The notes beneath the pieces were generated by a model. It saw nothing but the letters and a program-made list of their open reading frames with translations, did no database searches and was not told the origin of the DNA. Positions 12,078-22,659 of a DNA stretch of 25,827 bases are shown in pieces. Positions within the stretch are counted from its first letter, which is position 1. Each line of letters opens with the position of its first letter. The stretch spans positions 1-25,827 of the forward strand of contig CAXKVV010000699.1 in the NCBI GenBank assembly GCA_964058805.1, read 5' to 3'. The stretch comes from Schoenoplectus triqueter (Eukaryota; Streptophyta; Magnoliopsida; Poales; Cyperaceae). The translations under genes were made by a program, and so were the position numbers.

Positions 12078-12300
12078 TTAAGGATTTTTAATCTTAATTT
12101 GTAATTATTATTGTTTACCTTTGAAAAGTTTCAAGGGTAGAGCAGCTGAATAATTAAAAATAATAATAATAAATTATCAGTAATAAATCAAAAGAAGAGA
12201 AGAAAAAGGCAAGAGGGGGCCACCAACCAGAAGAAGTCGTTGCTGAACTTCGGAACAAGTTCATATGTCCCACAAGAAAATTCCGAGCAGAAGTCAAGGG

Positions 12301-12387
12301 TATAAATACTCCATTATCCCCCGTTCATTCGGAGTGGATGACACTCAAGAGATTAAAAAAAAAGAGGAAGATCTCTTGAGGTGTCAT
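12301..12387 (+). promoter_or_regulatory. TATA box plus hairpin, copy 1 unit a
   Basis: TATAAATA (12301-12308) is followed 30 nt later by an inverted repeat: arm ATGACACTCAAGAGAT (12338-12353) and arm ATCTCTTGAGGTGTCAT (12371-12387), which pair apart from one bulged base. The loop is purine-rich. A hairpin this close to a TATA box would fall at the 5' end of any transcript. Confidence 0.6.
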
Positions 12388-12551
12388 TCATGTGATCATT
12401 TTCTTCTAACAGGTGGGACTCACCTGACAGTCTCACACAGCACACAAGCAACCCTAACAGTCTGAACTCAGCCTATCCACTAAACCTAATCAGACCGGAA
12501 CAAAGATTAAGTAGTAATCCCACAAAGAAAATCCTAGACAAGAGTCAAAGG

Positions 12552-12640
12552 TATAAAAACTCTGCCACCTCCAACTTATTCGAAATGGATGACCCTCAAG
12601 AAATTCAGGAGAGAGAGAAAGATTTTCTGAGGTGTCATCC
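12552..12640 (+). promoter_or_regulatory. TATA box plus hairpin, copy 1 unit b
   Basis: TATAAAA (12552-12558) is followed by arms GGATGACCCTCAAGAAAT (12587-12604) and GATTTTCTGAGGTGTCATCC (12621-12640). Same layout as unit a, with diverged stem bases. Confidence 0.5.
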
Positions 12641-13360
12641 ATTTGATTATTATTAACTGACAAGTGGGTGCCACACCTCTGTGACAGAGATCAAGGAAAA
12701 GACAAGAAACAAACTCTCAGACCAAACCCTCAGAACAAACCCTAAAAGTTGAAGCAGTACAATCCCTGTACAATAAGAACCCTATCAATACCAAACCAAT
12801 ATTTTGATACAGTCAATTATAAGAAATTTTAATGTGATTTTGATTTCATGAACATGGATTGAAAGTCAATTTCACAAGGCTGATCAGGTACCAATGTTAC
12901 AAACATCTGATCAAGCCAAAATTTACATCAATTGTTGACATGTAATCAACTGTTGATCAAATCAAATCTAATAAAGTATCAATATAAGTCTAATTAGTGT
13001 TTAATTAGGGGGTTTCTGTAAGAGAATAATATTTGGCAGAGACACTGAGCTATAACTGTGAAAATTATGATTAATTCAGAGAAGAAAATAGAGTTTTCTT
13101 GACAAGAGAATTTTTAGCACAAGGAGACAAGGGCAAAATTAGAATTAAAAATTACAGGAGTAATCATCATGAATTTTGAGATTTTTTATGAAAATTTCAG
13201 AATTTTTGGATAAATGGAGCTATTAAAATAAATTCAGAGAAATAAAATAGATTTAAAGGGACTAATCAAGGGTTTCTCCGAGTATAACTTGGGGATAGAG
13301 ACAGTTTTGGGTGCAAATTGGAGGCAGATAACACACAAGCCAGAAAAATAGAGGAGAGAA

Positions 13361-13530
13361 GGGGTTGCCACGTAGCAGCCCCTAATTGGGCTACCTCAGC
13401 ACAGTTGTGCCACGTGGCGGCCTCCAATTGGTCCACCTCACCCATGTGGGCCATACCCTGGTGCAAAACCATCTGACAGGTGGATCCCACCTGTGTCACG
13501 TGGCAGGCGGCCATTGGTCCACATCAGCAG
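13361..13530 (+). repeat. CACGTG/ATTGG module array, copy 1
   Basis: Modules of the form GCCACGTGGCGG...CCAATTGGTCCACCTCA occur about three times (near 13367, 13410 and 13495), with a GACAGGTGGATCCCACCTG inverted block between. CACGTG is the plant G-box core, and ATTGG is a reversed CCAAT box. The array lies upstream of the TATA boxes, like an enhancer in U3. Confidence 0.65.
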
Positions 13531-14691
13531 TCATTAACAGATTCTTAATATTAAGGAGATGCTATTTAAGTAAATAACCAATCAGATCATACCAACTCAG
13601 CTCAATTAACCATAATCTGTGCACTAATCAATCTCTAACTACATCTGTGAACCTAAGCTTAGAGAACTTATAGGTAGGCCCCTATAGTCAGATTTATGAG
13701 TCTGTGGTGCATAAACAAGCAACAAACCAAGTCTACACAGAAACATCAACTAGAATTTAAATAAGAGAAAAATGAGTGCATGCACCTTGCACCTGTGAGT
13801 TGTCCCTCTACACTCTTCTCTTTCTTTGCTTTGGTGCATGAACATCAGGTGTAGTTGTGCTGGTGGAGGCTCCCTTCCTCTTCTCTCTTCTTTTTTTTTC
13901 TTCTCGATAACTGAAACTACTGATGGCACCATCAATGGAGATCGAGCAAAGCACACAACTTCAAGTCAATTGCTTCTAGCCTGAGCCTTGTCATGCAAAG
14001 GAGATGAGGTGTGTGAAGTCAGAATTTGAAATAGTACAGTGTAGAGAAAGATATGACATAGAGAAACACCTCAATTCAAAGAGTTAAACTTTGAAATTAA
14101 TGCTTGAAACTTGCAATTAATGGCTGGGAGAGCTTGCTAGACCTCAAGCTATGGTGTTAAAGCAAAGAGTTAGAAGGAATAAATGTTAGAGATAGAAGAT
14201 ACACTAACTCACTCCTCGACTTAGAGATGAGTTGGTCAAGCACTGCATTAGAGCTAGCAAATCAACAGAGGAGATGTATGAGGAGTTTCCTGACACTGAG
14301 AGAGTGATGATGAAGCTTTAAGGCAGGGGAAACAAGCAAGAAATCAAGGTGAAAGGTTAAAACTTGATAATAAGCTTGCAAAGGAGAATAAATGTAAATC
14401 TGATCAATTGTTGCAAAGTTGAGCTAAGAAAGTGTATGAATTGCTTATAAAGGGATGAGACAAGGTTTAGAAGGGTCTAGAGCAACTTGTAGAAGTGTAG
14501 AAACCGATCAATTACATATCAGTAAATAAATTGAAGTTGTAACTGCCTCTAGGCAGTTACAGATGACTCTAACACTGAGGGACCTGGTTCACTAAACCAA
14601 GAGAGATGAGAGCAGGCAATTGCAGCACCAAGATACAAAGACCAAGTGTATATGGAGAAGAGAATCAAATCTGGTCAAACTAGCCCAATCC

Positions 14692-14927
14692 CTATATAAA
14701 CCTTAACTCAGCGACAATCAAATAGATATATATATATAGAGAGAGAGATTGCATTTGCACAGTGCTTACAACATCCCTAGATCACTCAAGAATCCTAGAG
14801 AGTAAGTGAGAAGTCAATTGGCCAATTGATCTCAACAAGTGTTGAGAACTCGGTATACACTCAATCCCTCCACCATTAACAGTCAATTGAAGAGATTGAA
14901 ACTAAGGAAGAAGAAGAGAGGTGAGTG
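14692..14927 (+). promoter_or_regulatory. TATA box and conserved 5' splice donor, copy 1
   Basis: CTATATAAA (14692-14700), with another TATAAA at 14446, precedes a purine-rich leader and a consensus donor AG|GTGAGT at 14921-14926. Copy 2 has a TATA box and AAAG|GTGAGT in the equivalent order. This suggests a plus-strand transcript with a spliced leader; the acceptor is not identified. Confidence 0.45.
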
Positions 14928-15653
14928 TTTTCAATGAAAGCTGTGAACTTGAGATGTAATTGTACTTATTTTTTTGATCAATTCAGAGAGTTTCAATACT
15001 GTTATTTGTATTTTCGTAATTTCTTTCTTTTAATTCAGTTCAATTTCTTATTTTTCTCGATTGAATCTTTTCTCTGAGCTGTCGCCTTACTATTTTGATT
15101 ATTTATTTACTATTTTCTTATTTCTTTCTTGATCAATTAAGTGATTAATGGATTGAAATCGAATTACCAGTAAAAGCAAGTCGAAGACCGAGTGATCTCC
15201 TAGCTCTAATCACAGTAATTGACTAATCGAAGGTCTCTGACCTCTTAGTCTTTGTGTTTCCAAGCAATTGCCTAATGGATTCAGTTTTAGATTAAGTAAT
15301 TAATCGAAATTCTGAAGCTAATTGCTGAAACTCGAAGTCAGAAATGCAAATGTGCTTATTGACACCATAATTGATTAAGCTACACGCTTTGATCAAGCCA
15401 TATTGCATAGGCGATGAGTTCTGTAACAATAAGATTGAATGAATCTTGATAATTGATTGGAAACATTGAGTACAGTACTGAATTGGCGACTGGTATCGAT
15501 TATCGGCACTGTCTCATTGTAATTCAAGTAAGAATAAGAACAATTGCAACGATTGAATTACTGATTGTGTCAAGTAAGACTTAAAATCGTGTAAAGAAGT
15601 TGAGAATTAAAAGTGATCGCAATTAAATCAACTCAATTTGTTAGAGAAATGCA

Positions 15654-15840
15654 TTCGGTACCGAAACGGTACAATCCAGCAAATTAGACGTGGTAGCGCC
15701 GGCGATCCATCACCTTGATGCATGATCAGAGGGCATGGCAAGGCTCTCCACACTCTGACGATGTCAACCATATCGACCGATCTTCGATCAGGTCGTCGGA
15801 GCACCAAGATCGACTTCATAGCACCCATCTTAAAGCACCG
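15654..15840 (+). other. GC-richer block headed by TTCGGTACCGAA palindrome, copy 1
   Basis: A perfect 12-bp palindrome (15654-15665) is followed by ACGGTACAATCC and about 170 bp of higher GC (CGCCGGCGATCC, CGACCGATCTTCGATCAGG). Copy 2 has the same palindrome twice, ahead of its own GC-rich block. Open frames here on either strand are not similar between the copies, so coding is unlikely. Confidence 0.5.
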
Positions 15841-16886
15841 AAGAGATGAGACAGATAAGAACATTTGTTGCACTAATATTGAAGGGCTACATGAATCTTG
15901 TGAAAAATCAATGGATCTAGGCTGTTGAATATTTAGGAAATTAAAGCACAACTCAATCTGGATCTTTAATCTGTTTAGTACACATCTTGACAACATATGG
16001 TGGCCTAAATAAAACAACACATTAAATAAAAACTCGATGCTAATCTTGACGCAGATCCAATGGCCCAGATTAATCAATGTATTAATCTCAGCCCAGTTCG
16101 AAAGAGGCCCAGCAAAAGAAAGAAAAGAAAAATTAAATCTCGGCCTAATCTGTTAAGCCCAATTCGTAATAAATAATAGAAAAACAAAATAAAATAGTAA
16201 ATAAATCATTTAGAGGCCTTTTCAAACTCTAAATTGACTCAAATTTATTTCTAAAAATTCTTTGTTTTTCACATTATGTTTCTATATAAAAAAATTTCAG
16301 TTTTAAAATTTTTACTGTACTGAAATAATTTAAAAGCAAAAGGACATTATTTACTTTTTCTGTTTGACCAAGGTTTGACTTGCTATTTTGGTTATTATAA
16401 AAATACTAAAAATCTATAAAAAAAAATTTTAATAATAGCCAACCTTATTTTCTATTTTTTATAAGTAATTTTATATAATAATTAAGAGAGTTAAAAATAA
16501 AAATAAAATCACCTTATTAATTGAGATAATAATAAAGGGCATTATCTTGTTAATAAAATCAATAATAAATGAAATAATTCTTTTGTATTTTAAAAATGAT
16601 TAAATAAGCTCACACAATGGTGTTAGAGCAACATGGTATTTTTTGTATAAATAATACAACAATTGAGAACAAGGAATTAATGACAGTTAGAACACGAATA
16701 TTCTAACAACAATTAAGAGAACAACTGTGACAACAACAACATCAGCACAGAGAGTGTGATGATGTCAGTGAAGATAACATGATGATATCTAAGAGAGTGA
16801 CATTTGTGATGTTGAGATTGATAATTTAGTAATCATTAATATATCAGTTGCCTCCCAAGGTTGGTGGTGTACAGATATGGGACTGA

Positions 16887-17301
16887 GTTGTTTGTAAGCC
16901 CATAATCTGGCAAGATTATAGGAGTTGAACTGAGCTGTCTGAAAACTCATCTTCTAACAGACTTGTCTCAATATTAGACTAATCAAATGCTCTGAGTCTA
17001 ATTTTGTGTATAAGATAACTCTGAATCTATGAATCTGTCAAGTGCTCAAAATTCATGATTTAGAAGATCAAGTAAGACAACTATAGGGACCTTGTCCATT
17101 GTCTTCTGATTTCTGCGTCTTGAACTGTTGTTCATGACTAGACATGCTAGCAAGACTAAACTGATCTGTTTGTAAATTTGTTTTTTAGTCTATGAGTTTG
17201 AACTGATCTATTTGTAAGTTCATCTCCTAAATCACAAGATTGAACTGACCTGTTTGTAAGTTCATCTTCTAAACAGTGAAATTGAACTGATCTGTTTGTA
17301 A
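16887..17301 (+). other. Centre between the two long copies, made largely of degenerate repeats
   Basis: This is the only part without a counterpart in copy 2. It consists mainly of GAACTGA(G/T)CTGTTTGTAAG-type units, loosely spaced at first and regular at 42 bp from 17158 on. No primer-binding site directly follows copy 1, and no polypurine tract precedes copy 2. Confidence 0.55.
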
Positions 17302-17308
17302 GTGTTTA
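17158..17308 (+). repeat. 42-bp tandem array (3.6 units)
   Basis: AACTGATCTGTTTGTAAGTT-type units start at 17158, 17200, 17242 and 17284, exactly 42 bp apart, and the last is cut short at the start of copy 2. A diverged pair of the same motif lies at about 16880 and 16926. Confidence 0.85.
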
Positions 17309-17496
17309 CCCTTGAAAAATCTCAAGAATTAAACAACTGAATAATTAAGAATGAAAATCAATTATCAATAATAAATCATAAGAAGAGGAAAGAGAAGAGC
17401 AAAGAAGAGAGGGACCACCAGCCAGAAGAAGTCGCTGCTGAACCCCGGAACAAGTTCATTTGTCCCACAAGAAAATATCAGGGTGAAAGACAAAGG

Positions 17497-17593
17497 TATA
17501 AATACCTCACCATTTACCATCCATTCGATGTGGGTGACAACCAAGAGACTCAAGAGAGAAGAGAGATCTTTTGGGTGTCACTCATGGGATCAC
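17497..17593 (+). promoter_or_regulatory. TATA box plus hairpin, copy 2
   Basis: TATAAATA (17497-17504) is followed by arms GGGTGACAACCAAGAGACT (17532-17550) and GATCTTTTGGGTGTCACTC (17575-17593). The stem is kept although several bases differ from copy 1, including paired changes (TCAAG/CTTGA against CCAA/TTGG). Confidence 0.55.
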
Positions 17594-17917
17594 ATTTTTC
17601 TAACAAGTGGGACCCACCTGACAGTCCCTTGCAAACAACTCTGACAGCATAAACCTAGCCTATTTACTAAATCTAATCAAACCGGAGCAAGGGTTAAACA
17701 TTAATTCCACAGGGAAATCCTAAATGCAAAGTGGACCCCATATCTCAGTGACAGACATCAAGGAAGTCAAGATTAAACCCTAAGCAGCAAACTTCAGAGC
17801 AAACCCTAAGAAATTAGAGCAGTGTAATTTCTATACAGTAAGGACTGTGTCAATGCCAAGCTAGTATTCTGATACAACCAATCACAAGAGATCTCAAATG
17901 TGATTTTGCTTCTAAGG

Positions 17918-18140
17918 CTGATCAGGTGCCAAAGCTGTGAGCAACACCTGACCATGCCATGATTTGTGTCAATTATTGACAAGTAATCAACTTTTGACCA
18001 AGTTACCCTCATGAACATGAATTGAAAGTTAATTTCACAAGACTAATCAGATGTCAAAGCTGAGGGCAACCATCTGATCAAGTCTAGATTTGTATCAATT
18101 GTTGACAAGTAATCAACTGTTGATCAAATCAAATCATAAT
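17918..18140 (+). repeat. 125-bp tandem duplication with GATCA/TTGAC motifs, copy 2 only
   Basis: CTGATCAGGTGCCAAAGCTG (17918) and CTAATCAGATGTCAAAGCTG (18043) head two units, each continuing with TTGACAAGTAATCAACT. Copy 1 carries one such unit (12877-12960). TTGAC is the W-box core; function is not shown. Confidence 0.7.
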
Positions 18141-18540
18141 AAATATCAATACAAGTCTAATTGGTATTTAATTAGGGTGGTTTCTGTAAGGGAGAGATAT
18201 TTGGCAGAGACACTGAGTTACAATAGAAATCTGGGATTAATTTAGAGGAAAAAACAGGGTTTTCTTGACAAAAGAATTTTTAATTCAAAGAGACATGGGT
18301 AAAAATGGAATTAAAAATTACAGAGATGATCATCATGAATTTAGGGATTTTTGGTGAAAATTTCATGATTTTTGGATAAGTGGAGCTATTAAAATAAATT
18401 CAGGGAAGATAAAACATATTAAAAAAAGAGATCAAGGGCTCAGATTCAATCAAGGGTTCATCTGGGGACAGAGAATCATCTGGGTGCAAAATGGGGATCT
18501 CAAACACACACACATAATCAGAGAGGAGAGAGAGAGAGAG

Positions 18541-19140
18541 TGTCACGTGTCAGCACCTCATTGGGCCACCTCAGTATGTTAGTGCCACGTGTCAACACCT
18601 CATTGGTCTACCTCATCCATATGGGTCTCACATGTCTGACAAGTGGGTCCCACTTATGCCATGTGTCAGCACCTCATTGGTCCACCTCACCCAGCCCTTG
18701 CCACATGGCAAAACACTCTCTCACCCAGTCAGATCTCCTAGAGACACATGGCAGCATCTCATTAGTCCACATCACAGGCCACATCACCACTCTTGTCACA
18801 TGGCAACCTGGTCCACAGCAGCAAGGGAAGTGCCACATGGCAGCACACAGAGAAGCCACCTCAGCATGTCAGTGCCACATCTCCTATTGGTCCACCTCAA
18901 CTAGGTGGGTCCCACCACTATACTGACCTGACATGTGGGTCCCACTAACATACCACGTGGCAGGCTCTGACAGGTCCACCTCACTCCCCCCATGTGCCAC
19001 ATGGCAGCATAGCAGCAACACACACCAGCAGATCATATCACACTTACTACCACATGGTTATATACTATTGGTCCAATTAGGCAACATAGGCCCCACAAGT
19101 GACACATGGCACTCATTAACAGAAGCCACCTCAGCATAGA
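18541..19140 (+). repeat. Large CACRTG/ATTGG module array, copy 2
   Basis: About 12-14 degenerate modules follow the pattern CCACRTGKCAGCACCTCATT plus GGTCCACCTCA (for example near 18543, 18583, 18658, 18745, 18832, 18953 and 19103). Complementary GTGGGTCCCAC blocks are interspersed. Many cores read CACATG, the product expected from CpG deamination of CACGTG. A plus-strand frame of 128 codons (18540-18926) is a by-product of the repetition. Confidence 0.75.
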
Positions 19141-20039
19141 TTAATACTATGGCAGATGATTAATGGAATAATTAAACAAGTGGACCTATCAGATTGTGCC
19201 AAGTCAGATCAATTAAACTTAAGCAGAAAATTAACCAATCCACAGTTGGACTAATGGGCCAAGACTCAGATACTTACACGAGGGACCCATTTGTAAGGTT
19301 TATGAGTGTACAGCCTATACAGATAACTATGAGCTAAATCCATGTGCAAATTCAAACAGAGATTAAATCAAAAGAAAAAGACAATGTGTACCTGGCTCAT
19401 TTATGTTGCGCCTCTGACAGTGGGCCCCACCTTGTTATGGACTCTGTGCGCCGAGTGCAGCCTCCTCTCTTCCTTCTCCTTCTCCCCTCCCTCTCTTCCT
19501 TCTTCTTCTCGACGAAGCCGATGGCGCCATTGGTGTCAATTGAGCTCTCTGGAGCTTGAAACTTCAATTCCTTGTGGCTAGAGATAGCCTATACATAGGA
19601 GAGAGGGGATGAATACTTGAAATTAAAAGGAAATAAACGATTGAGGCAAACTAAAGAGATGATCACCTCGGGCGATTAATGAGGGATTTTGATCTTTGGT
19701 TCTAAGCTTGAAATTGATGATGCAGGTAATCTCTAATCACCTAGGCGATGCTGTAAATGAAAGAAAAAGCAACAATTGAGCCTTGAATTAAAGTAATTGA
19801 ATCAAGGTAATGAAATTGGGCAAATGGAGAAAAGTTGAAACCTTACACTTTGAACTTGAATTAGCAATGCTTGTAGCTTCTATGTGCCTATACGACACTT
19901 CTTAGATGATTGAGATTGGCAATTGAACATGAAAAGTATAGTTGGAGTCAAGGATTGAAATCGGATAATCAAAATCCAAGCTTTGAAGAAGGGCAACAAT
20001 GGCAGAGGAGAAATAAGCAGCCTTTGTGTGTTAGAATGA

Positions 20040-20481
20040 ATATATATAGCACGAAAGAGGGCCTAGAAGGTTCTGTGGATGAAGAGAGGTGAGAAGTGAG
20101 TTAAATATGGTCAACAGTCAAATAATGGAGCTTTGGATTCGTTTAAATGGGGCCCACATCATAACAGAAGCACTAACAGAAAGTGAAAATCATATTCATA
20201 GACCAAGGCAGTTCAATTATTGGTGTATGAATGGTGTATGGCCTTAATCCCCTAATACACCCTTTAATTGCCTATATGAACCTCTAATCCATGAAAAACA
20301 GGAGAACAGAAGGCAAGAGAGAGAAAGAAGAAATACTTTAGAGATTGATTATAGAACTCAGAGAGAGAAAGAGCAAGTTAAAAGCAAGAAATAGGAAGAG
20401 AAGATTGGTATAATCGATTGATCTCAGTTTCAACTTGAAAACTCGATTCATTTGATCTTAATTATCCAGCTAAAGGTGAGT
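20040..20481 (+). promoter_or_regulatory. TATA box and conserved 5' splice donor, copy 2
   Basis: ATATATATAGC (about 20040-20050) aligns with TATAAAGGG of copy 1 by shared flanks (GGGCCTAGAAGG against GGGTCTAGAGC). A purine-rich leader and AAAG|GTGAGT (donor GT at 20476-20477) follow. Confidence 0.4.
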
Positions 20482-21254
20482 TCTAAGCTCTAGTTTATAT
20501 CAGTTCAAGATTTACAAGTCCAATTTTGGAGATATCAGATATTAGAGGGGTTATTGTAACTGAATTCTTTGGAAAACAGTATATCAGCGCTATCGTATCA
20601 AATTTCATCGGTTTTGCTTTGACTATCTTTATTTCTTTTCCTTTATTTCAAGACTCAGAATTTTAAATTGCATAATTCTATTGATTTCTTTGTCGAATTT
20701 TATTTGAAAAGCAGAAATGGAGGCCGTTATATCGATCGATCTCAGTGCTTCACTTGAGAACTCGATAACAGTTAAATTTTCAATTTGATTTCCTATTTTA
20801 AAGTCGAAATTGCATTGATTCCTATCTGTATCATATACATTGGAGTTTATATTGTTGTTTAGAGTTGATTGATCTCAGCTAAAAGCTTGAGAACTCGATT
20901 AATTTAGTGCGACAGTATCGTTATCGTGTCGCATCAGTTAAATACAATTCTAAACTGAGGTTAAAGTAAAATTGCATGCATAATTGAGTGTATTTTGATT
21001 GTAATTGTTGTTATAGAGTTCATTGAGTACATAAGTGGCATTGAAAATGAATAAATAGTTAGAATTTTGAGTAAATTATGATCGATATCAAGTGATACTA
21101 TACTGTGACAATCTTTATTGAGTTATAATACAAATTATAATTCAAATTAAATACATAATGTCAACTTGATTCATACAAATGTGTTAAATGATGCATTATG
21201 AACTTTAAATTATCAAGAACATTGTCAAGATTAGTTGTAATATATAATTATATC

Positions 21255-21637
21255 TTCGGTACCGAACTGTACCATTATGTTTCGGGTAACATTTGAGTTT
21301 GTGATGCTTTTGAGTTGTAATAATCATGCTAATCTACATTAGTATATGTAAGCGATGTGAATTGAGAAGTTAATTGTCGAAAACATCGATTAATTAGCAA
21401 GAATTGAGATTCGGTACCGATTGGTACCAAATCGACTCATCTGGTATTGGTGCACAACACGATTCACCGCATAGATCATTGATCAGACATCGTGGAATAA
21501 CTCCCCGAGGAGAGACGACGCCGGAGGAACTGTCCGATCGGAAGGAGACGACCTCAGTCGCCGAGAATGCCACCGGCATGAATCTTGGAGGCGTCATTGA
21601 CCGGAGGGTCAAAGAAGCGCATCAGCACGAGCATTGA
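21255..21637 (+). other. TTCGGTACCGAA palindromes and GC-rich block, copy 2
   Basis: The palindrome occurs at 21255-21266, and again with one end base changed at 21410-21421, where TTGGTACCAA follows directly. Then comes a GC-rich block with open frames on both strands (plus 21404-21637, minus 21394-21612). Neither resembles a known family or the copy 1 block, so I do not call a gene. Confidence 0.5.
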
Positions 21638-22659
21638 CACATAAATGCGAATATTGAAGCGTGCATGCAAATCTTGAAATAGATCGGACGTTTATCATAA
21701 GTTACAGTTGAATAAAAATGATAAGTGAATCTGGGCATCTCATCTCATATGGCTTAATCTCAGAAATAGATCCAATGGCCCAAATAAGAATAAAGTTGAA
21801 TAAAGATATGTGTTAATCTCGGAGCAGATCCAAAGGCCCAGATTAAGCCCAATAATCATTTAATAACAAAATACTAAAAGTATGGAATAAATAAATCATT
21901 TGAAATTATTCATAAACTCCAAATTAATTCAAATTTATTTCTAAAAATTCTTTATTTTTCATAGTATTTTTCTGTATGAAAATATTCTAATTTTAAAAAT
22001 ATTATTATATAAAAATAATTTAAAAGCAAAAGACACTATATTGCATTTGTATATTTGACTTAGCTTTGACTTGTCATTTTAAATGTTATAAAAAATCTAA
22101 AAATTCAAATAAAATCTTAAATTATGATTAGATATACTTTACTGATTTTTTATGAAACAATAATAACAATAATAATATTCAATAAGAAATAATAAGATAA
22201 ATTCTATTCTTTAGTTATTATAAAATGGAATAAATAACAATAAAATTTGTTAATAATAATTGAATATTATTTTAACCCTTTATTTTTTTATAGAAATAAA
22301 ATTATTAATAATAATAAACAATAAAAAATACTTTCTTTTATTTTAAAACCCAAAATAAAGCAAATTATATTCTTTTAGTTATTCTATGAAAATTTAAAAC
22401 TCGAATAAAAAATATAATAATAATAGAATAAATATTATTATTTTCGGTTTAAAAATACTAATAAAAATATAATAAAAATTAAATCATTCCTAATATTTTT
22501 GTGAATAAAATTCAATAAGGAAAATAATGATTGTAATAAAAAATATAATAAATTTCATTATATTAGCCATTATAAAAATTCTAAAATTCAAATAATAATA
22601 ATAATAATAAAACAAAATCTTATTCAAAAAGAGCTAAAATTCAAATAAAAGTTATGAAA

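Larger units (their letters stand above)
12250..12745 (+). repeat. Internal 250-bp duplication in copy 1, second unit eroded in copy 2
   Basis: CCGGAACAA, CCCACAA(A)GAAAAT, GTATAAA and the hairpin recur with a 250-bp offset (CCCACAA at 12269 and 12519). Copy 2 keeps both CCGGAGCAA/CCGGAACAA starts, but its second unit has lost the TATA and hairpin part. The duplication therefore predates the separation of the two long copies. Confidence 0.7.
12112..16886 (+). repeat. Long direct repeat, copy 1 (LTR-like, about 4.8 kb)
   Basis: Order of landmarks shared with copy 2: start TGTTTACC; GAACAAGTTCAT; TATAAATA plus hairpin (12301-12387); GATCAA/TTGAC-rich block (12877-12960); AGTCTAATT...GTTTCTGTAAG; TTTGGCAGAGACACTGAG; CACGTG array (13361-13530); pyrimidine tract with TTCTTCTCGA (13880-13905); TATA boxes (14444 and 14692); GGTGAGT donor (14921); TTCGGTACCGAA (15654); AAATTTATTTCTAAAAATTC (about 16240); GAGATAATAAT (about 16522). 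The best-conserved parts differ from copy 2 by only about one base in ten by eye, while the 14.4-15.6 kb part aligns poorly. No coding capacity is seen. Confidence 0.7.

Noticed and set aside
13750..13956. Minus-strand frame of 68 codons with a Lys/Glu-rich stretch
   Set aside because: It is the complement of a pyrimidine-rich tract shared by both long copies and is not kept open in copy 2.
15628..16077. Minus-strand frame of 149 codons in copy 1
   Set aside because: The matching part of copy 2 has no similar frame or protein, and the sequence resembles no known domain. A chance frame in a GC-richer block is more likely.
18540..18926. Open frames of 128 and 90 codons on the plus strand, and an opposing minus-strand frame
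   Set aside because: They run through the CACRTG/ATTGG tandem modules; the peptide periodicity mirrors the DNA repeat and two frames plus the opposite strand are open at once. No start context or homology supports coding.
21394..21637. Overlapping plus- and minus-strand frames (77 and 72 codons) in copy 2
   Set aside because: Both strands are open over the same GC-rich block, a composition effect. Neither is conserved in copy 1, and no retroelement protein motif is visible.
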